This document shows, piece after piece, positions 13,183-26,380 of a stretch of DNA of 64,000 bases. Both the position numbers and the translations under genes were made by a program. The stretch comes from Calliopsis andreniformis. Taxonomy: Eukaryota > Arthropoda > Insecta > Hymenoptera > Andrenidae. The notes beneath the pieces were generated by a model. It made no database searches and was not told where the DNA came from. It saw only the letters and a program-made list of their open reading frames with translations. How positions within the stretch are numbered: position 1 is the first letter of the stretch; every line of letters begins with the position of its first letter. The stretch spans positions 3,739,473 through 3,803,472 of the forward strand of contig NW_027480464.1 of the NCBI RefSeq assembly GCF_051401765.1. Reading direction: 5' to 3'.

Positions 13183-14598
13183 GAGTCCTCATCGATCATT
13201 TGGCAATCCTCAATCCTCAATAGAATATCCTCAATTCACAGTTTTCAATACTCAATACTCAATCTGCAATCTTCAGATCTCTATCCACAAACATCAATAC
13301 TCATCACTCAACCCTCAATACTCTGTCCCCAACCCTCAATCCTCAACCCTCAACCCTCAATCTCCAATCATCAATCCTCAATCCTCAATCCTCAATCCTC
13401 AATCCTCAATCGTCAACCTTCAATCCTCAATACTCAATCTTCAATCCTCAATCCAGAATCCTCAGTCCTCAGCCCTCAATCCTCAACCCTCAACCCTCAC
13501 CTCTCATCCTCAATCCTCAATCCTCAACCCTCAATCCTCAATCTTCAATCCTCGATACTCAATATTCAATCCTCAATCCTCAGTCCTCAAACCTCAATTC
13601 TGAATCCTCAATCCTGAATCCTCAATCTTCGGCACTCAGTCCTCAACAATCAGTTGTCAATCCTCAATCCTCAATAGAATATCCTCAATTCACAGTTTTC
13701 AATACTCAATACTCAATCTGCAATCTTCAAACCTCTGTCCACAAATATCAATTCTCATCACTCAACCCTCAACACTCAGTCCTCAATGTTCAATCCTCAA
13801 TCCTCAATCCTCAATCCTCAATCGTCAATCTTCAATCCTCAATACTCAATCTTCAATCCTAAATCCTCAATCCTCAATCCTCAATCCGCATTCTTCAATC
13901 CTCAATTCACAATCCTCAATCCTCAATCTTTAATCCTCAATCCTCAATCCTCAATTCCAATCCTCAATCCTCAATTCTCAATCCTCAATCCTCAATCCTC
14001 AGTCATCAAACCTCAATCCTCAACCCTCAGCCCTCATCGTCAATCCACAATCTTCAACCCTCAATACTCAATCTTCAATCCTCAATCCTCAATACTCAAT
14101 CCTCAATCCGCATTCTTCAATCCTCAATACCCAATCCTCAATCCTCAATCTTTAATCCTCAATCCTCTTTCCTCAATGCCCAATCTTCAATACCCAATCC
14201 TCAATCCTCAATCTTTAATCCTCAATCCTCAATCCTCAATTCCAATCCTCAATCCTCAATCTTCAATCCTCAGTCCTCAATCCTCAATCCTCATCCATCA
14301 ATCCTCAATGTTCAATCCTCAATACCCAATCCCCAATCTTCAATCCTCAATCCTCAATCCTCAATCCTCAATCCTCAATCCTCAGTCCGCAAACCTCAAT
14401 CCTGAATCCTCAATCCTGAATCCTCAAACTTCATCCCTCAGTCCTCAACAATCAGTTGTCAATCCACAATCCTCAATAGAATATCCTCAATTCACAGTTT
14501 TCAATACTCAATACTCAATCTGCAATCTTGAAACCTCTATCCACAAACGTCAATTCTCATCACTCAACCCGCTACACTCAGTCCACAATGTTCAATCC
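13183..14598. repeat. A-landmark triad D-S-S3 (13 kb copy)
   Basis: Cores are at 13222, 13676 and 14478, spaced 454 and 802 bp. The S to S3 gap is longer than at 2 kb because of an extra stretch at about 14,060-14,380. That stretch has two TTTAATCC-rich blocks and two CCAATCTTCAATAC-type lines. No K landmark follows before the next D. Confidence 0.88.
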
Positions 14599-14621
14599 TC
14601 AATCCTCAATCCTCAATCCTC

Positions 14622-16058
14622 AATCGTCAATCTTTAATCCTCAATACTCAATCTTCAATCCTCAATCCTGAATCCTTAATCCTCAATCCTCATTCTCCAA
14701 TCCTCAATACCCAATCCTCAATCCTCATTCCTCAACCCTCAATCCTCAATTCTCAATCCTCAATCCTCAATTTTCAATCCTCATTCTTCAATCCTCAGTA
14801 CCCAATACACAATATTGAATCCTCAATCCTCAATCCTCAATCCTCAATCCTCAATCCTCAATCCTCAATCGTCAGTCTTCAATCCTCAATACTCAATCTT
14901 CAATCCTCAATACTCAATCCTCAATCCTCATTCTTCAATCCTCAATACCCAATCCTCAATCCTCAATCTATAATCCTCAATCCTCAATTCTCAATCACCA
15001 GTCCTCAGTCCTCAGTCCTCAAACCTCAATCCTCAACCCTCATTCCTCATCCTCAATCCTCAATCCTCAATCTTCAATCCTCAATCCTCAATACTTAATC
15101 TTCAATCCTCAATCCTCAATTCTCAATCCTCAATCCTCAATCCTCAATCCTCAATCCTCAATCCTCAATCCTCAATTGTCAGTCTTCAATCCTCAATACT
15201 TAATCTTCAATCCTCAATCCTCAATCCGCAATCCTCAATCTTCAATCCTCAATCCTCAATCCTCAATCCTCACTTCTCAATCTTCAATCCTCAATACTCA
15301 ATCTTCAATCCTCAATCCTCAATCCTCAATCCTCAATCCTCAATCCTCAATCATCAATCTTCAATCCTCAATACTCAATCTTCAATCCTCAATCCTCAAT
15401 CCTCAATCCTCAATCCTCATTCTTCAATCCTCAATACCCAATCCTCTATCTTCAATCCTCAATCTTCAATCCTCAACCCTCAATAGTCAATCTTCAATCC
15501 TCAACCCTCAATCCTCAATCCTCAGCCTTCAATCCTCAATACTCAGTCTTCAATCCTCAATCCTCAATCGTCAACCCTCAATCTTCAATCCTCATTCTTC
15601 AATCCTCAATACCCAATACTCAACCTTCAATCCTCAATCCTCAATCCTCAATCCTCAATTCTCAATCCTCAATCCTGAGTCCTCAGTCCTCAAACCTCAA
15701 TCCTCAACCCTCAGCCCTCATTGTCAATCCTCGATGTTCAATCCTCAATCCTCAATCTTCAATGCTCGATACTCAATCTTCAATCCTCAATCCTCAATTC
15801 TCAATCCGCAATCCTCAACTCTCAACCCTCAATTCTCAGTCCTCAGCCCTCAAACCTCAATCCTCAACCCTCATTCCTCATCCTCAATCCTCAATCCTCA
15901 ATCTTCAATCCTCAATCCTCAATCCTCAATCCTCAATACTCAATCTTCAATCCTCAATGCTCAATTCTCAATCCTCAATCCTCAATCCTCAATCCTCAAT
16001 CCTCAATCCTCAATCCTCAATTGTCAGTCTTCAATCCTCAATACTTAATCTTCAATCC
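14622..16058. repeat. Copy of 215-1650
   Basis: The filler and all its variant heptamers run in the same order as 215-1650 at an offset of about 14,407-14,408. This includes a CAATATTGAATCC variant seen at 408 and 14,815 and nowhere else that I noticed. The 290-codon open frames starting at 768 and 15176 are near-identical because of this. Confidence 0.75.
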
Positions 16059-16262
16059 TCAATCCTCAATCCGCAATCGTCAATCTTCAATCCTCAATCC
16101 TCAATCCTCAATCCTCAATACTCAATCTTCAATCCTCAATGCTCAATTCTCAATCCTCAATCCTCAATCCTCAATCCTCAATCCTCAATCCTCAATCCTC
16201 AATTGTCAGTCTTCAATCCTCAATACTTAATCTTCAATCCTCAATCCTCAATCCGCAATCGT
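15899..16262. repeat. 182 bp tandem duplication
   Basis: The string beginning CAATCTTCAATCC at 15,899 repeats from 16,081. Markers CAATGCTCAATTCTC (15,955 and 16,137) and CAATCCGCAATCG keep a constant 182 bp offset, which is 26 heptamers. The corresponding place at 1.5-1.7 kb has one copy only, so the second copy arose after that block was copied. Confidence 0.88.
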
Positions 16263-16661
16263 CAATCTTCAATCCTCAAATCTCAACCCTCAATCCTCAA
16301 TCCTCAATCTTCAATCCTCAATACTAAATCTTCAATCCTCAATCCTCAATCCTCAATCTTCAACCCTCAATCCTCAATCCTCAATCCTGAATATTCAATC
16401 CTCAATACTCAATCTGCAATCCTCAATCCTAAATCCTCAATACTCAATCCTCATTCTTCAATCCTCAATACCGAATCCTCAGTCTTCAATCCTCAATCCT
16501 CAATCCTCAATCCTCATCCCTCAATCCTCAATATTCAATCCTCAATACCCAATCTTCAATCTTCAATCCTCAATCCTCAATCCTCAATACTCAATCCTCA
16601 TTACTCAGTCCTCAAACCTCAATCCTGAATCCTCAACCCTGAAACCGCAACCTTCAGCCCT

Positions 16662-17972
16662 GAGTCCTCATCGATCATTTGGCAATCCTCAATCCTCAAT
16701 AGAATATCCTCAATTCACAGTTTTCAATACTCAATACTCAATCTGCAATCTTCAGATCTCTATCCACAAACATCAATACTCATCACTCAACCCTCAATAC
16801 TCTGTCCCCAACCCTCAATCCTCAACCCTCAACCCTCAATCTCCAATCATCAATCCTCAATCCTCAATCCTCAATCCTCAATCCTCAATCGTCAACCTTG
16901 AATCCTAAATACTCAATCTTCAATCCTCAGTCCAGAATCCTCAGTCCTCAGTCCTCAATCCTCAACCCTCAACCCTCAGCTCTCATCCTCAATCCTCAAT
17001 CCTCAACCCTCAATCCTCAATCTTCAATCCTCGATACTCAATATTCAATCCTCAATCCTCAGTCCTCAAACCTCAATTCTGAATCCTCAATCCTGAATCC
17101 TCAATCTTCGGCACTCAGTCCTCAACAATCAGTTGTCAATCCTCAATCCTCAATAGAATATCCTCAATTCACAGTTTTCAATACTCAATACTCAATCTGC
17201 AATCTTCAAACCTCTGTCCACAAATATCAATTCTCATCACTCAACCCTCAACACTCAGTCCTCAATGTTCAATGCTCAATCCTCATTCCTCAATCCTCAA
17301 TCGTTAATCTTCAATCCTCAATACTCAATCTTCAATCCTCAATCCTCAATCCTCAATCCTCAATCCGCATTCTTCAATCCTCAATTCCCAATCCTCAATC
17401 CTCAATCTTTAATCCTCAATCCTCAATCCTCAATTCCAATCCTCAATCCTCAATTCTCAATCCTCAATCCTCAATCCTCAGTCATCAAACCTCAATCCTC
17501 AACCCTCAGCCCTCATCGTCAATCCACAATCTTCAACCCTCAATACTCAATCTTCAATCCTCAATCCTCAATACTCAATCCTCAATCCGCATTCTTCAAT
17601 CCTCAATACCCAATCCTCAATCCTCAATCTTTAATCCTCAATCCTCTTTCCTCAATCCCCAATCTTCAATACCCAATCCTCAATCCTCAATCTTTAATCC
17701 TCAATCCTCAATCCTCAATTCCAATCCTCAATCCTCAATCCTCAATCCTCAATCCTCAGTCCGCAAACCTCAATCCTGAATCCTCAATCCTGAATCCTCA
17801 AACTTCATCCCTCAGTCCTCAACAATCAGTTGTCAATCCACAATCCTCAATTGAATATCCTCAATTCACAGTTTTCAATACTCAATACTCAATCTGCAAT
17901 CTTGAAACCTCTATCCACAAACGTCAATTCTCATCACTCAACCCTCTACACTCAGTCCTCAATGTTCAATCC
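16662..17972. repeat. A-landmark triad D-S-S3 (16.7 kb copy)
   Basis: Cores are at 16701, 17155 and 17852, spaced 454 and 697 bp. The third core is altered to TTGAATATCC. It is the only landmark here with that base change. Confidence 0.88.
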
Positions 17973-18994
17973 TCAATCCTCAATCCTCAATCCTCAATCG
18001 TCAATCTTTAATCCTCAATACTCAATCTTCAATCCTCAATCCTCAATCCTTAATCCTCAATCCTCATTCTCCAATCCTCAATACCCAATCCTCAATCCTC
18101 ATTCCTCAACCCTCAATCCTCAATTCTCAATCCTCAATCCTCAATTTTCAATCCTCATTCTTCAATCCTCAGTACCCAATACTCAATCTTGAATCCTCAA
18201 TCCTCAATCCTCAATCCTCAATCCTCAATCCTCAATCGTCAGTCTTCAATCCTCAATACTCAATCTTCAATCCTCAATACTCAATCCTCAATCCTCATTC
18301 TTCAATCCTCAATACCCAATCCTCAATCCTCAATCTATAATCCTCAATCCTCAATCCTCAATTCTCAATCCCCAGTCCTCAGTCCTCAGTCCTCAAACCT
18401 CAATCCTCAACCCTCATTCCTCATCCTCAATCCTCAATCCTCAATCTTCAATCCTCAATCCTCAATACTTAATCTTCAATCCTCAATCCTCAATTCTCAA
18501 TCCTCAATCCTCAATCCTCAATCCTCAATCCTCAATCCTCAATCCTCAATTGTCAGTCTTCAATCCTCAATACTTAATCTTCAATCCTCAATCCTCAATC
18601 CGCAATCCTCAATCTTCAATCCTCTATCCTCAATCCTCAATCCTCACTTCTCAATCTTCAATCCTCAATACTCAATCTTCAATCCTCAATCCTCAATCCT
18701 CAATCCTCAATCCTCAATCCTCAATCATCAATCTTCAATCCTCAATACTCAATCTTCAATCCTCAATTCTCAATCCTCAATCCTCAATCCTCATTCTTCA
18801 ATCCTCAATACCCAATCCTCAATCTTCAATCCTCAATCCTCAATCCTCAACCCTCAATAGTCAATCTTCAATCCTCAACCCTCAATCCTCAATCCTCAGC
18901 CTTCAATCCTCAATACTCAGTCTTCAATCCTCAATCCTCAGTCCTCAAACCTCAGTTCTGAATCCTTAATCCTGAATCCTTAATCCTCGGCCCT

Positions 18995-19154
18995 CAGTCC
19001 TCAACAATCAGTCGTCTATACTCAATCCTCAATAGAATATCCTCAATTCACAGTTTTCAATACTCAATACCCAATCTGCAATCTTCAAACCTCTATCCAC
19101 AAACGTCAATTCTCATCACTCAACCCTCAACACTCAGTCCTCAATGTTCAATCC
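18995..19154. repeat. A landmark, subtype K
   Basis: The core is at 19034. It closes the D-S-S3-K order begun at 16.66 kb. Private changes are CGTCTATACTC before the core and CAATACCCAATCTGC after it. Confidence 0.88.
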
Positions 19155-19944
19155 TCAATCCTCAATCCTCAATCCTCAATCCTCAATCTTCAATCCTCAA
19201 TACTCAATCTTCAATCCTCAATCCTCAATCCTCAATCCTCAATCCTCATCCTTCAATCCTCAATACCGAATCCTCAATCTTCAATCCTCAATCCTCAATC
19301 CTCAATTCTCAATCTTCAATCCTCAATCCTCAATCCTCATTCTTCAATCCTCAATACCTAATCCTCAATCCTCAATCTGTAATCCTCAACCCTCAATCCT
19401 CAATTCTCAATTCTCAATCCTCAGTCCTCATTCTTCAATCCTCAATACCCAATCCTCAATCCTCAATCTATAATCCTCAATCCTCAATCCTCAATTCTCA
19501 ATCCTCAACCCTCAGTCCTCAGTCCTCAAACCTCAAACCTCAACCCTCATTCCTCATCCTCAATCCTCAATCCTCAACCTTCAATACTCAATCCTCAATC
19601 CTCAATCCTCAATCCTCAATCCTCATTCTTCAATCCTCAATACCCAATCCTCAATCTTCAATCCTCAATCCTCAACCCTCAATTCTCAATCCTCAATCCT
19701 CAATTTTCAATCCTCATTCTTCAATCCTCAATCCTCAACCCTCAACCATCATCGTCAATCCTCAATCCTCAATCTTCAATCCTCAATCCTCAATACTTAA
19801 TCTTCAATCCTCAATCTTCAATTCTCAATCCTCAATCCTCAATCCTCAATCCTCAATCCTCAATCCTCAATCCTCAATCTTCAATCCTCAATACTCAATC
19901 TTCAATCCTCAATCCTCAATCCTCAATCCTCAATCCTCATCCTT

Positions 19945-20090
19945 CAATCCTCAATACCCAGTCCTCAATCTTCAATCCTCAATCCTCAATCCGCAATCCT
20001 CAATCTTCAATCCTCAATCCTCAATACCCAATCCTCAATCTTCAATCCTCAATCCTCAATCCGCAATCCTCAATCTTCAATCCTCAATCC
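19945..20090. repeat. 70 bp tandem duplication
   Basis: A ten-heptamer string ending in CAATCCGCAATCC occurs twice, with CCGC at 19,991 and 20,061. The first copy carries a CAGTCC change that the second lacks. Confidence 0.8.
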
Positions 20091-20763
20091 TCAATCCTCA
20101 ATCCTCACTTCTCAATCTTCAATCCTCAATACTCAATCTTCAATCCTCAATCCTCAATCCTCAATCCTCAATCCTCAATCCTCAATCATCAATCTTCAAT
20201 CCTCAATACTCAATCTTGAATCTTCAATCCTCAATGCTCAATTCTCAATCCTCAATCCTCAATAATCAATCCTCAATCCTCAATCCTCAATCCTCAATTG
20301 TCAGTCTTCAATCCTCAATACTTAATCTTCAATCCTCAATCCTCAATCCGCAATCGTCAATCTTCAATCCTCAATTCTCAACCCTCAATCCTCATTCCTC
20401 AATCTTCAATCCTCAATACTAAATTTTCAATCCTCAATCCTCAATCCTCAATCCTCAATCCTCAATCCTCAATCCTCAATCCTCAATCCTGAATATTCAA
20501 TCCTGAATACTCAATCTGCAATCCTCAATCCTAAATCCTCAATTCTCAATCCTCATTCTTCAATCCTCAATACCGAATCCTCAGTCTTCAATCCTCAATC
20601 CTCAATCCTCAATCCTCATCCCTCAATCCTCAATGTTCAATCCTCAATACCCAATCCTCAATCTTCAATCCTCAATCCTCAATCCTCAATACTCAATCCT
20701 CAATACTCAGTCCTCAAACCTCAATCCTGAATCCTCAACCCTGAATCCGCAACCTTCAGCCCT

Positions 20764-22193
20764 GAGTCCTCATCGATCATTTGGCAATCCTCAATCCTCA
20801 ATAGAATATCCTCAATTCACAGTTTTCAATACTCAATACTCAATCTGCAATCTTCAGATCTCTATCCACAAACATCAATACTCATCACTCAACCCTCAAT
20901 ACTCTGTCCCCAACCCTCAATCCTCAACCCTCAACCCTCAATCTCCAATCATCAATCCTCAATCCTCAATCCTCAATCCTCAATCCTCAATCGTCAACCT
21001 TCAATCCTCAATACTCAATCTTCAATCCTCAATCCAGAATCCTCAGTCCTCAGTCCTCAATCCTCAACCCTCAACCCTCAGCTCTCATCCTCAATCCTCA
21101 ATCCTCAACCCTCAATCCTCAATCTTCAATCCTCGATACTCAATATTCAATCCTCAATCCTCAGTCCTCAAACCTCAATTCTGAATCCTCAATCCTGAAT
21201 CCTCAATCTTCGGCACTCAGTCCTCAACAATCAGTTGTCAATCCTCAATCCTCAATAGAATATCCTCAATTCACAGTTTTCAATACTCAATACTCAATCT
21301 GCAATCTTCAAACCTCTGTCCACAAATATCAATTCTCATCACTCAACCCTCAACACTCAGTCCTCAATGCTCAATCCTCAATCCTCAATCCTCAATCCTC
21401 AATCGTCAATCTTCAATCCTCAATACTCAACCTTCAATCCTCAATCCTCAATCCTCAATCCTCAATCCGCATTCTTCAATCCTCAATTCCCAATCCTCAA
21501 TCCTCAATCTTTAATCCTCAATCCTCAATCCTCAATTCCAATCCTCAATCCTCAATTCTCAATCCTCAATCCAGAATCCTCAGTCATCAAACCTCAATCC
21601 TCAACCCTCAGCCCTCATCGTCAATCCACAATCTTCAACCCTCAATACTCAATCTTCAATCCTCAATCCTCAATACTCAATCCTCAATCCGCATTCTTCA
21701 ATCCTCAATACCCAATCCTCAATCCTCAATCTTTAATCCTCAATCCTCTTTCCTCAATCCCCAATCTTCAATACCCAATCCTCAACCCTCAATCTTTAAT
21801 CCTCAATCCTCAATCCTCAATTCCAATCCTCAATCCTCAATCTTCAATCCTCAGTCCTCAATCCTCAATCCTCAATACTCAATCTTCAATCCTCAATCCT
21901 CAATGTTCAATCTTCAATACCCAATCCCCAATCTTCAATCCTCAATCCTCAATCCTCAATCCTCAATCCTCAATCCTCAGTCCGCAAACCTCAATCCTGA
22001 ATCCTCAACCCTGAATCCTCAAACTTCATCCCTCAGTCCTCAACAATCAGTTGTCAATCCACAATCCTCAATAGAATATCCTCAATTCACAGTTTTCAAT
22101 ACTCAATACTCAATCTGCAATCTTGAAACCTCTATCCACAAACGTCAATTCTCATCACTCAACCCGCTACACTCAGTCCACAATGTTCAATCC
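20764..22193. repeat. A-landmark triad D-S-S3 (20.8 kb copy)
   Basis: Cores are at 20803, 21257 and 22073, spaced 454 and 816 bp. The S landmark ends CAATGCTCAATCC instead of the usual CAATGTTCAATCC. The S to S3 stretch resembles that at 13.8-14.4 kb more than that at 2.7-3.0 kb. Confidence 0.88.
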
Positions 22194-23047
22194 TCAATCC
22201 TCAATCCTCAATCCTCAATCGTCAATCTTTAATCCTCAATACTCAATCTTCAATCCTCAATCCTCAATCCTTAATCCTCAATCCTCATTCTCCAATCCTC
22301 AATACCCAATCCTCAATCTTCAATCCTCAATCCTCAATCCTCAATTCCCAATCCTCAATCCTCAATTTTCAATCCTCATTCTTCAATCCTCAATCCTCAA
22401 CCCTCAACCATCATCGTCAATCCTCAATCCTCAATCTTCAATCCTCAATCCTCAATACTTAATCTTCAATCCTCAATCTTCAATTCTCAATCCTCAATCC
22501 TCAATCCTCAATCCTCAATCCTCAATCCTCAATCCTCAATCTTCAATCCTCAATACTCAATCTTCAATCCTCAATCCTCAATCCTCAATCCTCAATCCTC
22601 ATCCTTCAATCCTCAATACCCAATCCTCAATCTTCAATCCTCAATCCTCAATCCGCAATCCTCAATCTTCAATGCTCAATCCTCAATCCTCAATCCTCAC
22701 TTCTCAATCTTCAATCCTCAATACTCAATCTTCAATCCTCAATCCTCAATCCTCAATTCTCAATCCTCAATCCTCAATCATCAATCTTCAATCCTCAATA
22801 CTCAATCTTCAATCCTCAATCCTCAATCCTCAATCCTCAATCCTCATTCTTCAATCCTCAATACCCAATCCTCAATCTTCAATCCTCAATCCTCAATCCT
22901 CAACCCTCAATAGTCAATCTTCAATCCTCAACCCTCAATCCTCAATCCTCAGCCTTCAATCCTCAATACTCAGTCTTCAATCCTCAATCCTCAGTCCTCA
23001 AACCCCAGTTCTGAATCCTTAATCCTGAATCCTTAATCCCCTGCCCT

Positions 23048-23207
23048 CAGTCCTCAACAATCAGTCGTCTATCCTCAATCCTCAATATAATATCCTCAAT
23101 TCACAGTTTTCAATACTCAATACTCAATCTGCAATCTTCAAACCTCTATCCACAAACGTCAATTATCACCACTCAACCCTCAACACTCAGTCCTCAATGT
23201 TCAATCC
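23048..23207. repeat. A landmark, subtype K, core altered
   Basis: The core reads ATATAATATCC in place of ATAGAATATCC at about 23,085-23,095. Otherwise it is a K copy with CAGTCGTCTATCC and CAATTATCACCAC. Confidence 0.87.
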
Positions 23208-24255
23208 TCAATCCTCAATCCTCAATCCTCAATCCTCAATCTTCAATCCTCAATACTCAATCTTCAATCCTCAATCCTCAATCCTCAATCCTCAATCCTC
23301 ATCCTTCAATCCTCAATACCCAATCCTCAATCTTCAATCCTCAATCCTCTATCCTCAATTCTCAATCTTCAATCCTCAATCCTCAATCCTCATTCTTCAA
23401 TCCTCAATACCCAATCCTCAATCCTCAATCTATAATCCTCAACACTCAATCCTCAATTCTCAATCCTCAATCCTCAGTCCTCATTCTTCAATCCTCAATA
23501 CCCAATCCTCAATCCTCAATCTATAATACTCAATCCTCAATCCTCAATTCTCAATCCTCAATCCTCAGTCCTCAGTCCTCAAACCTCAATCCTCAACCCT
23601 GATTCCTCATCCTCAATCCTCAATCCTCAACCTTCAATCCTCAACCCTCAATCCTCAATCCTCAATCCTCAATCCTCATTCTTCAATCCTCAATGCCCAA
23701 TCCTCAATCTTCAATCCTCAATCCTCAATCCTCAATTCTCGATCCTCAATCCTCAATTTTCAATCCTCATTCTTCAATCCTCAATCCTCAACCCTCAACC
23801 ATCATCGTCAATCCTCAATCATCAATCCTCAATCCTCAATCTTCAATGCTCAACACACAATCTTCAATCCTCAATCCTCAATTCTCAAGCCTGAATCCTC
23901 AATCCTCAATCCTCAATCCTCAATCCTCAATCCTCAATCGTCAGTCTTCAATCCTCAATACTCAATCATCAATCCTCAATCCTCAATCCTCAATCCACAA
24001 TCCTCATTCTTCAATCCTCAATACCCAATCCTCAATCCTCAATCTATAATCCTCAAACCTCAATCCTCAATTCTCAATCCTCAATCCTCAGTCCTCAGTC
24101 CTCAAACCTCAATCCTCAACCCTCATTCCTCATCCTCCATCCTCAATCCTCAATCTTCAATCCTCAATCCTCAATCCTCAATACTCAACCCTCAATCCTC
24201 AGTCCTCAAACCTCAATCCCGAATCCTCAATCCTGAATCCTCAATCTTCAGCCCT

Positions 24256-24415
24256 CAGTCCTCAACAATCAATTGTCAATCCTCAATCCTCAATAGAATA
24301 TCCTCAATTCACAGTTTTCAATACTCAATACTCAATCTGCAATCTTCAAACCTCTATCCACAAACGTCAATTCTCATCACTCAACCCTCAACACTCAGTC
24401 CTCAATGTTCAATCC
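24256..24415. repeat. A landmark, subtype L
   Basis: The core is at 24295. The lead has CAACAATCAATTGTC rather than CAGTTGTC, a form shared with the A landmarks at 46.3 and 61.3 kb and with most C landmarks. It sits between a K landmark and the next D landmark, so it is an extra member of the local order. Confidence 0.87.
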
Positions 24416-24499
24416 TCAATCCTCAATCCTCAATTCTCAATCGTCAATCTTCAACCCTCAATACTCAATCTTCAATCTTCAATCCTCAATGCTCAATTC

Positions 24500-26380
24500 T
24501 CAATCCTCAATCCTCAATAATCAATCCCCAATCCTCAATCCTCAATCCTCAATTGTCAGTCTTCAATCCTCAATACTTAATCTTCAATCTTCAATCCTCA
24601 ATCCGCAATCGTCAACCTTCAATCCTCAATTCTCAACCCTCAATCCTCAATCCTCAATCTTCAATCCTCAATACTAAATTTTCAATCCTCAATCCTCAAT
24701 CCTCAATCCTCAATCCTCAATCCTCAATCCTCAATCCTGAATATTCAATCCTGAATACTCAATCTGCAATCCTCAATCCTAAATCCTCAATACTCAATCC
24801 TCATTCTTCAATCCTCAATACCGAATCCTCAGTCTTCAATCCTCAATCCTCAATCCTCAATCCTCATCCCTCAATCCTCAATGTTCAATCCTCAATACCC
24901 AATCCTCAATCTTCAATCCTCAATCCTCAATCCTCAATACTCAATCCTCAATACTCAGTCCTCAAACCTCAATCCTGAATCCTCAACCCTGAATCCGCAA
25001 CCTTCAGCCCTGAGTCCTCATCGATCATTTGGCAATCCTCAATCCTCAATAGAATATCCTCAATTCACAGTTTTCAATACTCAATACTCAATCTGCAATC
25101 TTCAGATCTCTATCCACAAACATCAATACTCATCACTCAACCCTCAATACTCTGTCCCCAACCCTCAATCCTCAACCCTCAACCCTCAATCTCCAATCAT
25201 CAATCCTCAATCCTCAATCCTCAATCCTCAATCCTCAATCCTCAATCGTCAACCTTCAATCCTCAATACTCAATCTTCAATCCTCAATCCAGAATCCTCA
25301 GCCCTCAGTCCTCAATCCTCAACCCTCAACCCTCACCTCTCATCCTCAATCCTCAATCCTCAACCCTCAATCCTCTACCTTCAATCCTCGAAACTCAATA
25401 TTCAATCCTCAATCCTCAGTCCTCAAACCTCAATTCTGAATCCTCAATCCTGAATCCTCAATCTTCGGCACTCAGTCCTCAACAATCAGTTGTCAATCCT
25501 CAATCCTCAATAGAATATCCTCAATTCACAGTTTTCAATACTCAATACTCAATCTGCAATCTTCAAACCTCTGTCCACAAATATCAATTCTCATCACTCA
25601 ACCCTCAACACTCAGTCCTCAATGTTCAATGCTCAATCCTCAATCCTCAATCCTCAATCGTCAATCTTCAATCCTCAATACTCAATCTTCAATCCTCAAT
25701 CCTCAATCCTCAATCCCCAATCCGCATTCTTCAATCCTCAATTCCCAATCCTCAATCCTCAATCTTTAATCCTCAATCCTCAATCCTCAATTCCAATCCT
25801 CAATCCTCAATTCTCAATCCTCAATCCTCAATCCTCAGTCATCAAACCTCAATCCTCAACCCTCAGCCCTCATCGTCAATCCACAATCTTCAACCCTCAA
25901 TACTCAATCTTCAATCCTCAGTCCTCAATCCTCAGTCCGCAAACCTCAATCCTGAATCCTCAATCCTGAATCCTCAAACTTCATCCCTCAGTCCTCAACA
26001 ATCAGTTGTCAATCCACAATCCTCAATAGAATATCCTCAATTCACAGTTTTCAATACTCAATACTCAATCTGCAATCTTGAAACCTCTATCCACAAACGT
26101 CAATTCTCATCACTCAACCCTCTACACTCAGTCCTCAATGTTCAATCCTCAATCCTCAATCCTCAATCCTCAATCGTCAATCTTTAATCCTCAATACTCA
26201 ATCTTCAATCCTCAATCCTCAATCCTTAATCCTCAATCCTCATTCTCCAATCCACAATACCCAATCCTCAATCCTCATTCCTCAACCCTCAATCCTCAAT
26301 TCTCAATCCTCAATCCTCAATTTTCAATCCTCATTCTTCAATCCTCAGTACCCAATACTCAATCTTGAATCCTCAATCCT
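24500..26380. repeat. Copy of 1560-3440
   Basis: At offset 22,940 this stretch repeats 1560-3440, including the triad with its 461 and 516 bp spacings, the CCAGAATCC variants and the CTCGAAACTC variant near 2,450 and 25,390. I see scattered single-base differences only, such as CCTCTACC for CCTCAATC near 25,374. The match breaks off near 3,450, where the left copy has TCATCAATC and this one TCGTCAGTC. Confidence 0.8.
25012..26148. repeat. A-landmark triad D-S-S3 (25 kb copy)
   Basis: Cores are at 25051, 25512 and 26028. This is the last D landmark in the window; none occurs to its right. Confidence 0.9.
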
